NCBI RefSeq assembly: GCF_000227135.1
Contig: NC_018248.1
Coordinates: 343,670 to 407,669 of the forward strand
From: Leishmania donovani
Lineage: Eukaryota > Euglenozoa > Kinetoplastea > Trypanosomatida > Trypanosomatidae
DNA length: 64,000 nt
Reading direction: 5' to 3'
Shown here: piece after piece, positions 21,091 to 30,794 of the stretch
Layout of the letters: each line of letters begins with the position of its first letter
Position numbering within the stretch: position 1 is the first letter of the stretch
Position numbers and translations under genes: made by a program
The notes under the pieces: generated by a model
The model's input: only the letters and a program-made list of their open reading frames with translations
Databases searched by the model: none
What the model was told of the DNA's origin: nothing

Positions 21091-21702
21091 ATGCCCTCTG
21101 AGCCGAAGAGGGCCACGAACGGTGGCACACCAGCGGCTGCCGCCGCTGAAGCTGTCCAGTCTTCGTCGAGGAGCGACCGCCTACCTTATCGCCACCCTCT
21201 GCGCCTTTATCTCCCGGTAGTCATTGCGTTTGTGCTTCTCAACAACCTCGCCTTCAGAGTCGAAGTGGATGCGACGGGCAAGAACTTGGTGCTGCCCGAA
21301 TACGTGCGTGCTATTGCTATGGAGCGCTACGCGCTGCGCAGAGCCATGGCCGCCGGCCAGGTGCCGACGGAGCCGATCCCCTTCAACGCGTTTTTGTTTT
21401 TCGAAGAGAGCGTGATGGGGGCACTGCTTCAAGCAGGCCTCTTCCTCTTCCGTAGTCTCTCCGGTATTCAGGCGGTGTGCGTCCTCGCTTGGCTGATACA
21501 CTTGTTCGAGCTCGGCGTGTGCTTCCGCATCTGCTGGTCCTGCAACGCATCCTTTGCAGTGACGCTGCGCTACATGTTCTGCACGTGTGTCGGCGGCTTT
21601 ACTCAGCTTTCGCCGCTCATCAAGGCGAGGGATGCGTGGGTGGAGGAGATGCGTGCCACCGCCGCCGTCACCGCGGCGCCGCAGTCGAAGAAGAACCAAT
21701 GA
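21091..21702 (+). CDS. Small multi-pass membrane protein, possibly TMEM254/DUF4499-like (203 aa)
   Basis: The ATG at 21091 starts MPSEPKRATNGG. Residues 1-35 are Ala/Ser-rich and soluble. Hydrophobic segments: about 38-55 (LYLPVVIAFVLLNNLAF), about 108-122 (VMGALLQAGLFLF) and about 126-150 (IQAVCVLAWLIHLFELGVCF), with a further moderately hydrophobic stretch near 158-175. The motif AWLIHLFELGVCFRICW followed by TCVGGFTQLSPLIK resembles the end of TMEM254-type (DUF4499) proteins, where a histidine-glutamate pair sits in a membrane helix and a G-F-x-x-L-x-x-L/I-K segment closes the domain. That assignment is tentative. The C-terminus is short and basic (KKNQ). Function unknown. Confidence 0.72.
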   Translation: MPSEPKRATNGGTPAAAAAEAVQSSSRSDRLPYRHPLRLYLPVVIAFVLLNNLAFRVEVDATGKNLVLPEYVRAIAMERYALRRAMAAGQVPTEPIPFNAFLFFEESVMGALLQAGLFLFRSLSGIQAVCVLAWLIHLFELGVCFRICWSCNASFAVTLRYMFCTCVGGFTQLSPLIKARDAWVEEMRATAAVTAAPQSKKNQ

Positions 21703-22834
21703 AAGTGCTAGCGCGCATGCATTCGAGGAAACGGAAGATGGGAGGGAAGTGGGACGATAAATGTGATGGGCGTGCGCGGGGTCGAGGGACGCGCGAAGCT
21801 CATCGGAAACGGTTTCGGTCCTCTTCACGCGGCGAACTCCCCCTTCCCGGTCAATTCCTGTATGTGTGCGCGTATGCACCTCTTGAGCGCTGCCACCGCT
21901 GTGCACGCCTGTGCTTCACCCGGCCCTTCTCTCCTCCGCATGGCCGTTCGCCGCAGCTCCGGTGAGACGACCACCACGACGACGAGGAAGGAGGGGGGAG
22001 GGTGACACTCATGTCTGCATACTTTTTTTTTGTCTGCGTTTTCACATCTGTGCGCGTTGACGTGTGTGCATCCGCCGCCCCCACTCTCCCCCTTCCTTAG
22101 CAACCACGTCGGTCAAGGGCGCTGCCATTCGCGGCCCCCCTTCCTCCTTCGCTAGCCTTCATATTCCCTCCTTCGACTCGGCGGATCTCGAAGGGGACGC
22201 TTTCCCATTGCCCAAACAACGGGACATAGAGAGAACATCAGCACATCATTAACCACCGCGGCCTCCTCTCCCCCCACTCCGTGTCGTGTGGATGGGTAGG
22301 CCACCCAGCTGCTGTTTGTGCGCAACTCGGCGCGCGTACTCACCGAGGTACATGTAGGAGGGTACACCGCCAGCCAGCCTCGAGCCGTGCCCTTTCCTCA
22401 CGCTCCCCCTATCTGTGGGCTCTTCACGAGTGCATGGGCCTACGTGCGCATCGCTGCTCGCCCTCCGCCGGTCTGCCCGCCTTCTCATTCTCAAATTAGT
22501 ATTCACATGTGTGCACCGCGTGGCCACGTCACGTCACCTCCCCTCCCCCTCTCCCTCCCCCGTCTTTCTCTGTCTCTCCCGCTAGAGCATACGCACGAAG
22601 CCTCCATCGAGGAGGCACGCATCCACAGAGTTGCATGCTTCCGCCTTAGACCGACGAAGACGATAGCCCCAGGCGTGCGCACGCACAGATGCGCGCGACT
22701 GGAGCCTTCTCGCCCACATTCCCTCTTCTATCTGCTGCCGTACACGCTCACCCTCCCGTCCCTCGAGAGGGGGGGGCACGCAAGGAGAGACTGGGGCGAA
22801 GGGCGGCGAATAAGAGGCAGAGAGACATGTGCAG
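21703..22834. other. Intergenic spacer, no gene seen
   Basis: 1.1 kb of C/T-rich spacer with a T9 run near 22024 and a C/T tract at 22544-22585, a plausible acceptor region for the MSH4 transcript. Short frames are low complexity. Confidence 0.6.
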
Positions 22835-25800
22835 ATGTTTACCTCGCCCACTGCGTGGAACGAGTTGTACGGGCCGCCGCGCGCACCAGCGCTGCCGCCA
22901 GAGGCGGCGTCACGAAGACACAGTCGCGTCTTCGCTGCCGCTACCACTGCTCCCGTTGTTACAGCCCCACCGCACACGCTTGCAGACGGCAGGGTTAGCG
23001 GGCCGTTTTCGGGGCACGCGTACCACAGAGCAGTGCCGCCGCCTGTACATGCACTCTTCGCTACTCCCACGACCAGCGGTTTCTGTCCCGCGTCGTCGCA
23101 CTACACCGTGGCGTCGCAGCCCGTGCGCTACTTTCCGCTGCTGCCTACACCGGCAGCGGAGCGGACATATTACGAGTCGCATCCGTACACCTCAGCGTAT
23201 AGCGGAGACGGTGGTGGATGGCCACATGCCGAGAATGCGCCGACCGATGAGAACAACTACGAGTTAGCGGGACCTTCGCGAGCAACCGCTCCGTGGCGTC
23301 ACGGCACGTGCGGCCCGCATCAGCTGCTGCAGTCGCAGCTACGAGTCAGCGGTACTATGGGCCCCGGAGCAGCTGGAGGAGTGTTTGGAGCAGGCGCCGC
23401 CGCCGCACCATATGCGATGCATAAAGCCCACTCCGCGGAGATGGCGGCTGACGCGGAGGAGGCGGCCTGGGAAGGTGGCGCTGCCATGCCGCACGACTCT
23501 GGTATGCCAGGAGCTCGTCGACCTCTGCGCCGTCCGCCGCCATCGACGCACGGCAACCCCATGAGCGACTGCCGAGGAGCGACGCTGTGGCCAGTGGCTC
23601 AGTCGGTCTCCCCTGTGGAGCGCGGAGAAGCGGCGAAAGCGGCGGCCCAGGACGGCTCCCGGCTTCACCACGCAGCGTACGCGAGCCGTGAAGGGCGCCG
23701 GCAAGCAGCTGTCGGCATGAAGCTTGCCGCTCACACGCCGCATGACGTCGATGGGCGCTACACGGACGGGCAGCTGCTTGCTCCGCCGCCACCACGTCCT
23801 CCCTCCCCACTGCACGAGCACTCTGACCACGAGCAGCAGCAGCAGACGCACGAGTACAGCTCCATTTCGGACGGTGCCCGCCACCTCAACTCAGCGGGGC
23901 ATCGATCAGCCGCTTCGGCCGCCGCCCTCTTTTTCCACTCCCCCTCCGTCACCGGCGGCTTCGCTAGCTCGCCTTGCGCCAGCGGCTCGGCAGCCCTCCG
24001 TGCCGGAAGGCGCGCTGCTGCTGCCACGTCCGCCATCTCTAGTACTGCGACCTTTCCCAGTGCGACAGGAGCGTCGAAGATGGTTACTCCGGCCGCCTCT
24101 GCGGCGGCGGCCCAAGCCGAACCGTGCTGTGTTGCGGCGCTCATCTTCAACAACGCCAAGGAGGTCGGCGTCGCGCTCTGCGAGTTGCCGTCACTGACCG
24201 TGTCTCTCTTCCAGTACGGGGACACGGCCACCTTCTTCAAGACAGCATCGCTGCTGCACACACGCAACCCAGTCGAGGTGCTTGTCCCATCGACCGCCGT
24301 CGATAGTGAGCTGGTGCAAACGGTGCTGCGGCAGCACGGCGCCCACATGACCTTCACAAGTGTGCAGCGCTGCTTCTACAATGCGGAGGAGGGGGTGCAA
24401 CGACTGTCGCAGCTGAAGTCGTCGGCCGAGGCGTCACTGTGCATTGAGGACACAGACCGCTACCTGTGCGTGGCGGCCGCTAACGCGGTTGTCTTGTACA
24501 TGGAGCACGTAAACGATATGCATCTGCTGCCAGGCTCCGTGCGCGTGCGGGCAGAGGCTCTGGAGCATTACATGGAGGTCTCCCGCACCACGGCACGTGT
24601 GCTGCAGATTATCCCGGACACCGCATGCGTGTCAGCGGCGGCGGCGGCGTCGATGGAGCTCATGCGCAACGCAGCGAACGACAGTGAGAGGGCTGACCGG
24701 CAGCAGCGGGTGCGCGCTCAGCGATATGGAGCGGCGCGGAGGCCGATGTTTCTTGGCCACGACCTTGCCGAACCGCCACCGCTGCAGACGGTCGCGCTTG
24801 TGGACGCCATCCCACGCGCCTGCACGGTCATGGGCCAGCGCTACCTCCGCCGCACTCTTCTCCAACCGCTGCGTGACCGCGTTGCTGTTCAAGGCCGCCA
24901 CGACGCTGTCGAATGGCTTCTCTGCGAGCCGAGGCGACTTCACATGCTACGCGTACTTCTGAGACACACCGCCGCGCTTGACCTGGAGCGCTTGACGGCG
25001 ACGCTGACGCATCAACCACGACGCGAGAGAAGCAGTGCACAGCAGCAGTCGTACCTGGAGTCGCTGCAGCTGCTCTGGAGCGCTCTGCCCCACCTGGAGC
25101 AGCTGCGCGTACAGCTCAAGGCCTACCTGGGGCCGCTGCCGAGAGTGCAGGCACCAGTGAATGGAGAAGGCGTACCGCCATCGACGCCATCACCACTGCC
25201 GGGTGGCGGCTCAGACGCGGCAGCGCCGTCACACGATCTGCGCAGCACCGCAGCGCACCCTTCGGTACTGCACAGCATCGCCACCGCGCTTGGGCAGTGC
25301 CGCTTCCCCGAGCTGGAGACCCTCATGGGCACCTACCTCGAGCGCTCTGTGCTGCCGTCTGTCGTCGGGCACCATGAGAGGAGCGCCGCGCACTACGGAG
25401 CGCTGCATAGTGCCGACACAGGTAGCACACACATCCCGCCGAGCGTGTCGGTGGTGGCGCAGCAGCAGCAGCCACAACGGCCGCGACGACGACTGCGCAG
25501 CGACGACGGAGACGCGCTGGCCTCGCATCAGCACCCGCAGGAGCGGTCGCAGCGCGTCACAGGAGTCTTTTTGCGGCTCCTCCGCATGTGTTTCCTTGTG
25601 CAGGCTCCGCATAGCGGCGAGCTGGATGCACTTCGCACGAGGCTGAGCCTCCGCATCTCCGACATCACCTCCTACGCAGCGGAGCTGCGCGCGACGTACC
25701 GGATCTTCTCGCTGCGCCTGGAGCCGGACCCGGTGAAGCTGTACTGCCTCTCCTACGCCGTTGCAGAGGAGGCAAAGGCGCAGGCCGGTCCCTTCACGTG

Positions 25801-27523
25801 GCGCTACGCAGGCGGCTCGCATTTTGCTTTGTATCTTTCCGCCCTGCGTGAGCAGCAGCTGCGGCGGCAACAGGAGCAGCAGCAGGGCCAGGGGCGGACT
25901 CTGCGTAGTTCTCCGTGGCACCCGCCCACTTCTGCTGGCGACCCCTTCTGCACCGCCTCGTCGTCCCCTCCGACGGAACTGTCACGGCATACGAGCGATG
26001 CGGACGGCGCCGGATTCGAGTCGTCCGTCATTGATCCTTTCTCCCCTTTCACGTTCGGCGCGAACCACACAGCACCTCGTCAGCTGCGTCGCCGCAGAGT
26101 GCGGTGCAGCACAGAGGACCTCGACTACCGCTGCGCCCGGGCGCAGGAGTGCGTCGCCGCGATCCTGCAGTTGCAGCTGCACAGTGTGCAGCCCCTCGTC
26201 CGCGCCATCCAGCATGAGTTCCTCGGCTCTCTGCAGGCTACGGTAGAGTCGGTGGCGCTGCTTGACACCCTGCTATGCTTTGCGCTCTACTCGCTGACAC
26301 ATCAGTGCACCCGACCGGTGCTGGTCGAGCTACCGACGGGGTCGACGACGGCGCCACGCGTGCGCACGTTGATGACAGAGCTACCTGGGGATGGCGAGGC
26401 AGTGGCTTCTTCGGGGCGGAGAGCCACCTCAGTCGCAGGCGGCGCCGGGGCTTCGTGGGACAGGGTGGACGAATACACTGACGCCGCAAGCGCCGCTGCC
26501 GATTTAGGGGGCCAGGGAGGTGGAACAGCGGCATCCGCGGGCACGTCCGCGACGTCCAGCGATGCAGCGACGCCGTCATGCACGCCGCCACTGTCGACTC
26601 TTACGGCGCATACCATGACATCGGCGGCGACGACGGAGACAGAGACGCGCCACGCCTCTGAAGTGCGTCTCTTTCTTGACAGCGCGCTGCACCCCTCCGC
26701 GGCCCAGTGGCAGCCACCAAGCCGCGCGGTGGCGCGTGCAGGGCTGTCGGCACGGTGGACGGGCGCGGAAGTCGGGGGCAAGGCCAGGCCAGCCAGCGGC
26801 TCCAGCGGTGGCCTGACGATGTCGTGGGGCAGTGGCGGCGGCGACGTTTGTGTCGTCACCGGCCCCAACGCGTGCGGCAAGACGACTCTGCTCCGAATTC
26901 TCGGGCAGTACTTCACCCTTGCGCAGGCGGGCTGCTTTGTGCCTGCACAGCACGCGCAGCTGTTCCTTGCCGACCGCCTCCTTGCCCACATGCTGTGTGA
27001 TGAGCTCCCCAGCATCACGCACTCTTCTTTCCGACGCGAGCTTATGGAGCTGAGCGAGCTGACCCACGCCGCGACGGCTGAGAGTGTCGCCCTCATCGAC
27101 GAGCTCGGCCGCAGCACTACCACCGCACAAGGCTTCAGTCTTGCTTGGGCCACGGCGCTCCTCCTGAGCGACCGCCGCGTGCACTCGGTGCTCACGACGC
27201 ACTACCCCGGGCTGCCCAGCCTCGCACGGGTGCGACCGGCGCGCGTCGTCGCTTTTCACTTCCGTGTCACCTTCCAGCATCTGGCGGCGCGGGACGGGGG
27301 CCGAGATGGCGTGGCTGACTCGAGTTGGCGGGGGCCAGCACGGACACGCATAACGATTGCTCGCTTTGGTCACACGCTCTTCCCTGGTCCGTGCCCGCAG
27401 CGCTGGTACGGCCTCGCGCTGGCGGAGAAGCTGCACTTTTTCGAGCCGGTCCTGGCCATGGCGCGGCGCACACGAACATGCCAATCGCCAGCGGAGGCGC
27501 ACACAGAAGAGAATGAGGTGTGA
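22835..27523 (+). CDS. MSH4: MutS homologue MSH4, meiotic recombination (1562 aa)
   Basis: First in-frame ATG at 22835 (MFTSPTAWNELYG); only a GTG lies just upstream. MutS homology begins near residue 431 (CCVAALIFNNAKEVGVALCE), continues through QYGDTATFFKTASLL and FTSVQRCFYNAEEGVQRL (connector domain), then core domains, and ends in a MutS ATPase. Walker A is GPNACGKTT at 1343-1351 and Walker B is ALIDELGRSTT at 1419-1429; THSSFRRELMEL is the loop between them. No N-terminal mismatch-reading domain is seen, as expected for MSH4/MSH5, and the connector resembles MSH4 best. Known role: with MSH5 it forms a clamp on Holliday junctions and promotes meiotic crossing-over. Odd features: about 430 disordered residues precede the domain, and low-complexity inserts occur near residues 770-800, 860-900, 1015-1085 and 1180-1290, making it about 600 residues longer than animal MSH4. 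Confidence 0.85.
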   Translation: MFTSPTAWNELYGPPRAPALPPEAASRRHSRVFAAATTAPVVTAPPHTLADGRVSGPFSGHAYHRAVPPPVHALFATPTTSGFCPASSHYTVASQPVRYFPLLPTPAAERTYYESHPYTSAYSGDGGGWPHAENAPTDENNYELAGPSRATAPWRHGTCGPHQLLQSQLRVSGTMGPGAAGGVFGAGAAAAPYAMHKAHSAEMAADAEEAAWEGGAAMPHDSGMPGARRPLRRPPPSTHGNPMSDCRGATLWPVAQSVSPVERGEAAKAAAQDGSRLHHAAYASREGRRQAAVGMKLAAHTPHDVDGRYTDGQLLAPPPPRPPSPLHEHSDHEQQQQTHEYSSISDGARHLNSAGHRSAASAAALFFHSPSVTGGFASSPCASGSAALRAGRRAAAATSAISSTATFPSATGASKMVTPAASAAAAQAEPCCVAALIFNNAKEVGVALCELPSLTVSLFQYGDTATFFKTASLLHTRNPVEVLVPSTAVDSELVQTVLRQHGAHMTFTSVQRCFYNAEEGVQRLSQLKSSAEASLCIEDTDRYLCVAAANAVVLYMEHVNDMHLLPGSVRVRAEALEHYMEVSRTTARVLQIIPDTACVSAAAAASMELMRNAANDSERADRQQRVRAQRYGAARRPMFLGHDLAEPPPLQTVALVDAIPRACTVMGQRYLRRTLLQPLRDRVAVQGRHDAVEWLLCEPRRLHMLRVLLRHTAALDLERLTATLTHQPRRERSSAQQQSYLESLQLLWSALPHLEQLRVQLKAYLGPLPRVQAPVNGEGVPPSTPSPLPGGGSDAAAPSHDLRSTAAHPSVLHSIATALGQCRFPELETLMGTYLERSVLPSVVGHHERSAAHYGALHSADTGSTHIPPSVSVVAQQQQPQRPRRRLRSDDGDALASHQHPQERSQRVTGVFLRLLRMCFLVQAPHSGELDALRTRLSLRISDITSYAAELRATYRIFSLRLEPDPVKLYCLSYAVAEEAKAQAGPFTWRYAGGSHFALYLSALREQQLRRQQEQQQGQGRTLRSSPWHPPTSAGDPFCTASSSPPTELSRHTSDADGAGFESSVIDPFSPFTFGANHTAPRQLRRRRVRCSTEDLDYRCARAQECVAAILQLQLHSVQPLVRAIQHEFLGSLQATVESVALLDTLLCFALYSLTHQCTRPVLVELPTGSTTAPRVRTLMTELPGDGEAVASSGRRATSVAGGAGASWDRVDEYTDAASAAADLGGQGGGTAASAGTSATSSDAATPSCTPPLSTLTAHTMTSAATTETETRHASEVRLFLDSALHPSAAQWQPPSRAVARAGLSARWTGAEVGGKARPASGSSGGLTMSWGSGGGDVCVVTGPNACGKTTLLRILGQYFTLAQAGCFVPAQHAQLFLADRLLAHMLCDELPSITHSSFRRELMELSELTHAATAESVALIDELGRSTTTAQGFSLAWATALLLSDRRVHSVLTTHYPGLPSLARVRPARVVAFHFRVTFQHLAARDGGRDGVADSSWRGPARTRITIARFGHTLFPGPCPQRWYGLALAEKLHFFEPVLAMARRTRTCQSPAEAHTEENEV

Positions 27524-28319
27524 AGCAGGGATTCGGGTGGTGAATGGGCTGCTGGGAGGGGAATGGATGTGGCGCCCCGTAAGCCGGCCGCTGCGAGACA
27601 ACGCTGCCACTCAAGTTGCAGCGATGCCCATATGCGTGTGCGCTGTGCGCGTCTTCGATGCACGGATTGGCCAGTGACGACCTCAGCCGATCTTTTCTCC
27701 AGCTCAGCCATCCCCTCCTTCTGGAGCCGCGCCCGCTGCCCATGGGAGCACCTCCCTCCCCCGCGTCGCTTTTCTCCCACGCGCCACTCCGCCACGTGGG
27801 CGCGCATTCGCTTGCTCCTTTTTTTTTGACTGTGCTTCGGCTTCTCGCTTCCTGCTTCGCCACCGCTGTTTCCATGAACCCCTCCCCCCACCTGCCGTTG
27901 CTCGGGTGACGGTTCTCTATGCCTGAGAGACACCATCCCCTGACAGTGCCCCCCCCCCCTTTCCCCATCTTGGCCTTGCCGGATGCCGCTCTACACAGGC
28001 ACACCCGCGCGGTCGCCTCGACCCTCCCCTATCCTGCTGGCCGTGTGGGAGAGACAGGCGAAAAAGAGGAGGGGAGCGGCGTACAGCTGCGCATGCCTCA
28101 AGGCAGTGAGGGAGGGCGACAGCCGTGCCGCCGCCGCCTCCTCCCTGCTCACCGGAGGTGTGCACTCGTTTATCTCCCGCCTCCCTCCCCTTCGTCCTCG
28201 TCTTTGCAGCGCCTTGCTAGCCCTTCCTCTCTCTTTCCTCGCAGCGCTCGTCCTTCTCTACTTGTCGCCCTCCCCGCGTTCTGCTTTGTGTTGTGTACTT
28301 CTCCCGTTCAACGGGCGCC
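27524..28319. other. Intergenic spacer, no gene seen
   Basis: 0.8 kb of C/T-rich spacer, including a C run at about 27949-27959, a T8 run near 27820, and a pyrimidine tract from about 28160 to 28260. It should contain the MSH4 3' UTR and the CAP 5' UTR. Confidence 0.6.
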
Positions 28320-30452
28320 ATGGTGGCTCTGACGACGCCGCCACCGCGGCCAGAGGAGACGATACCAAACCTCGATGAGGTGGAGGTAGCCTTCCGTGAG
28401 CTTCTACAGCAGGGCGCGAGCCTGAATATGCCGTACGTCGCGGCGGCGCAGAACGCGCTGCAGGAGGTGCTCCGCGAACACGCCCGCCTCCTCACCTACA
28501 TGGAGACCCACTCTCGACCGAATGCAGACGCAGCGTCGGCCACCGCGTACGACGACGATGGCGATACCGAGCCTGCTTGCGTGTACACCTTCCGGGTCAT
28601 GTACGACGGCGCTATCACGGCAGTGCAGGATAGCGTCGTGGCTGCCGCGCAGCGGGCGGCGGGCAATTTCTTTCGCGCAAAGGCATCGCTGGAGGCCTCC
28701 TCCTCGTCATCGCTGACTGAGGACGCTCTTCAGTGCATTGGGGTCCTCATAGAGTCGCTTGGCTGGGCCTTGCATCGATCCATCGCTTTCACTGGAGATG
28801 CGCAGGGCTACTTGACATCTATGCAGCAGAAGCTCAGTGCCTTGTCGACGCACGCCATGTCGGCGTTCGAGCCAGGCCGAGCAACACTGTCGTCGTCATC
28901 GACGAGCCCCGCAACGTCGAACACCGCCGTTGCTGCCCTCGCCATCGTCTTACCGGCCTGGCTACGTCAGGCAAACGTGGCTCTGAGTACACTGTCACAC
29001 TTTGTCTCCAAGACGTACCCGCACGGGCCCTGGTTCGCGCACCACAACCGCCGCGCCGTCGAGCGCAGCCGCCGTCTCCGTCACCCGTCAGACGTTGGCG
29101 AGGCACCGTTCGAGACGCTGGTGCGCGCCGCCTCGCGTGTCCAGGACAGGGACGTGGAGGCGCTGTCGAAGGTGGTCCTGCGTGTCGCACAGGCGCACAC
29201 ACAGTGTCTCGCGGCGGTCCGTGCGACGAGCGAGCGACCGAGGGATCGATCAAACCTGGCCAAAATCTTTGCGCCGCTGAACACGTCGCTGAATGGGCTG
29301 ACCGCCACGTGTGAGGACGTGATTCGCCGCCGCGAAGACGACCGCCCGCACGCGCACGCGGTGCTGGAGGCCGGCAATGTCTTCACGTGGCTCGCAACCG
29401 ACTTGGAGCCGTGTGTCGTCATTGAGGAAGCGTTCAGCAGTGCCAACACGTACATCAAGAAGATCACGGCGAGGGGGAACGTGCTGCTGCTGCAGCAGGA
29501 GAACGGCTGCGCTCTTGGACAGCGGGAGCTGGCCAAGGCGACCGTGACGTGGGCCGTGATGCTGCGCGATGCACTGGAGCGGATGGTGCTACTGGTGCTA
29601 TACCGCTACCCGAGAGCCGTGCCATGGGGAGAGTCGCTCGAGTCACGGATGCCCCGATACATAAGCGAGCCACGCCCGCCGTCCGTCCCACGCGACCGCG
29701 GAGAGGCTGTGCCTGTCTGGCGCCGCTCACAAACAGCGGCCGAGCAGGTGGTGCGCCCTCCGACGCACCCGCCGTCATCAACAATCTCATCCACAGCAGC
29801 GCCAGCGCCACCCATGCCTCGCACACAGGGTGCTGTGGTGGTAGGAGCCATGCCGCCGCCAAGCAAGGCGTCTAAGTTCGCTGAGCCGCAACCCACGGAC
29901 GCGCAGCAGTCGAAACCGACGCCAGAGTGCACGTTCGACGCCGTCACGCAGACGTGGACGGTGCAGCACTACCACCAGCCCCTCGTCAGCCCCGCCTCCG
30001 GGGCGAAGCAAGAGCCGGTGCTCGTTGTGCTGCCAGAGGAGAAGCTCGACAGCCGTCACCTCGTCCGCATCCTAGACTGCTTCAACACCTATGTGACGAT
30101 CCCGGTGAAGGTGAGGGGAGTTGCTGTGGAGCGCTGCCAGAACTCGAAGCTGCAGCTGGCGAGCAGTGTTGGCCCGGTGCGGATCAGCGATACGGAGCGG
30201 CAGGAGGTGCTTATTGAGACTTCGGCGCCAGGCGTGCATGCGGCGAAGGTGAGCGGGCTGACGATCCACCTCGCAGAGGAGTGCAACACACCTATTGTGA
30301 CGAGGATGGCATCTAACGTGAACGCTACGGTCACGGTGCGCATGGCGGACGGCGATCAAGAGAGGCGAGAACTGGCGCTGCCGGAGCAATACATCACCAC
30401 TATCAAGGAGGTGGACCAACTTGTCACCCGTGAAGTGACGTACTCCGGCTAG
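28320..30452 (+). CDS. CAP: Adenylyl cyclase-associated protein, CAP/Srv2 family (710 aa)
   Basis: First ATG at 28320 (MVALTTPPPR); upstream in frame there is only a GTG. The C-terminal domain (about 537-708) is the CAP beta-helix that binds actin monomers: FDAVTQTWTVQHY, then LDCFNTYVTIPVKVRGVAVE, then LPEQYITTIKEVDQLVTREV at the end. The N-terminal half carries two stretches that each look like the CAP helical folded domain: about 35-240 (ALQCIGVLIESLGWALHR ... LSHFVSKTYPHGPWF) and about 264-436 (NLAKIFAPLNTSLNGLTA ... VLLVLYRYPRAVPWGESL). Animal and yeast CAPs have one, and are about 470-530 residues long, which fits the extra length here. The linker (about 445-530) is Pro-rich, without a clear WH2 motif. 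Known role: actin filament severing with cofilin and nucleotide recharging of actin. The adenylyl cyclase link is established in yeast only. Confidence 0.85.
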   Translation: MVALTTPPPRPEETIPNLDEVEVAFRELLQQGASLNMPYVAAAQNALQEVLREHARLLTYMETHSRPNADAASATAYDDDGDTEPACVYTFRVMYDGAITAVQDSVVAAAQRAAGNFFRAKASLEASSSSSLTEDALQCIGVLIESLGWALHRSIAFTGDAQGYLTSMQQKLSALSTHAMSAFEPGRATLSSSSTSPATSNTAVAALAIVLPAWLRQANVALSTLSHFVSKTYPHGPWFAHHNRRAVERSRRLRHPSDVGEAPFETLVRAASRVQDRDVEALSKVVLRVAQAHTQCLAAVRATSERPRDRSNLAKIFAPLNTSLNGLTATCEDVIRRREDDRPHAHAVLEAGNVFTWLATDLEPCVVIEEAFSSANTYIKKITARGNVLLLQQENGCALGQRELAKATVTWAVMLRDALERMVLLVLYRYPRAVPWGESLESRMPRYISEPRPPSVPRDRGEAVPVWRRSQTAAEQVVRPPTHPPSSTISSTAAPAPPMPRTQGAVVVGAMPPPSKASKFAEPQPTDAQQSKPTPECTFDAVTQTWTVQHYHQPLVSPASGAKQEPVLVVLPEEKLDSRHLVRILDCFNTYVTIPVKVRGVAVERCQNSKLQLASSVGPVRISDTERQEVLIETSAPGVHAAKVSGLTIHLAEECNTPIVTRMASNVNATVTVRMADGDQERRELALPEQYITTIKEVDQLVTREVTYSG

Positions 30453-30794
30453 CGACAGCACCAGGGCCTCGCAGAAGCGGGCTGCTGGCGCGCTGAGGGA
30501 GGGAGATAGCGGGTGATCGGTTGCGCCATGCGGCGACTCGCACAATCAAATCCACACTCTGCACGCTTGCGGACACATGAACGCATGGCCGGGCCGGCGT
30601 TCTTCTATCGAACTTTTTTCTCGCTTCGTGTGCTCCCCTCCTCGCTTGCTGTCGCGTATGCGTTCCGGACTCACTTGCCTGTCGCACTCTCCCCGGGAGC
30701 GTACGTACGCCGGTAGAAAGCAGGGGTGGTGGTGAGACGCGCCTTGCGTGATTTAGATTCTGTACGCGCCTCCTCTCTCTGATGGCGGGTGAAG

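Noticed and set aside
26302..27610. Two long minus-strand frames of about 300-340 codons
   Set aside because: Antisense to the MSH4 ATPase region, which has clear Walker motifs in the sense frame.
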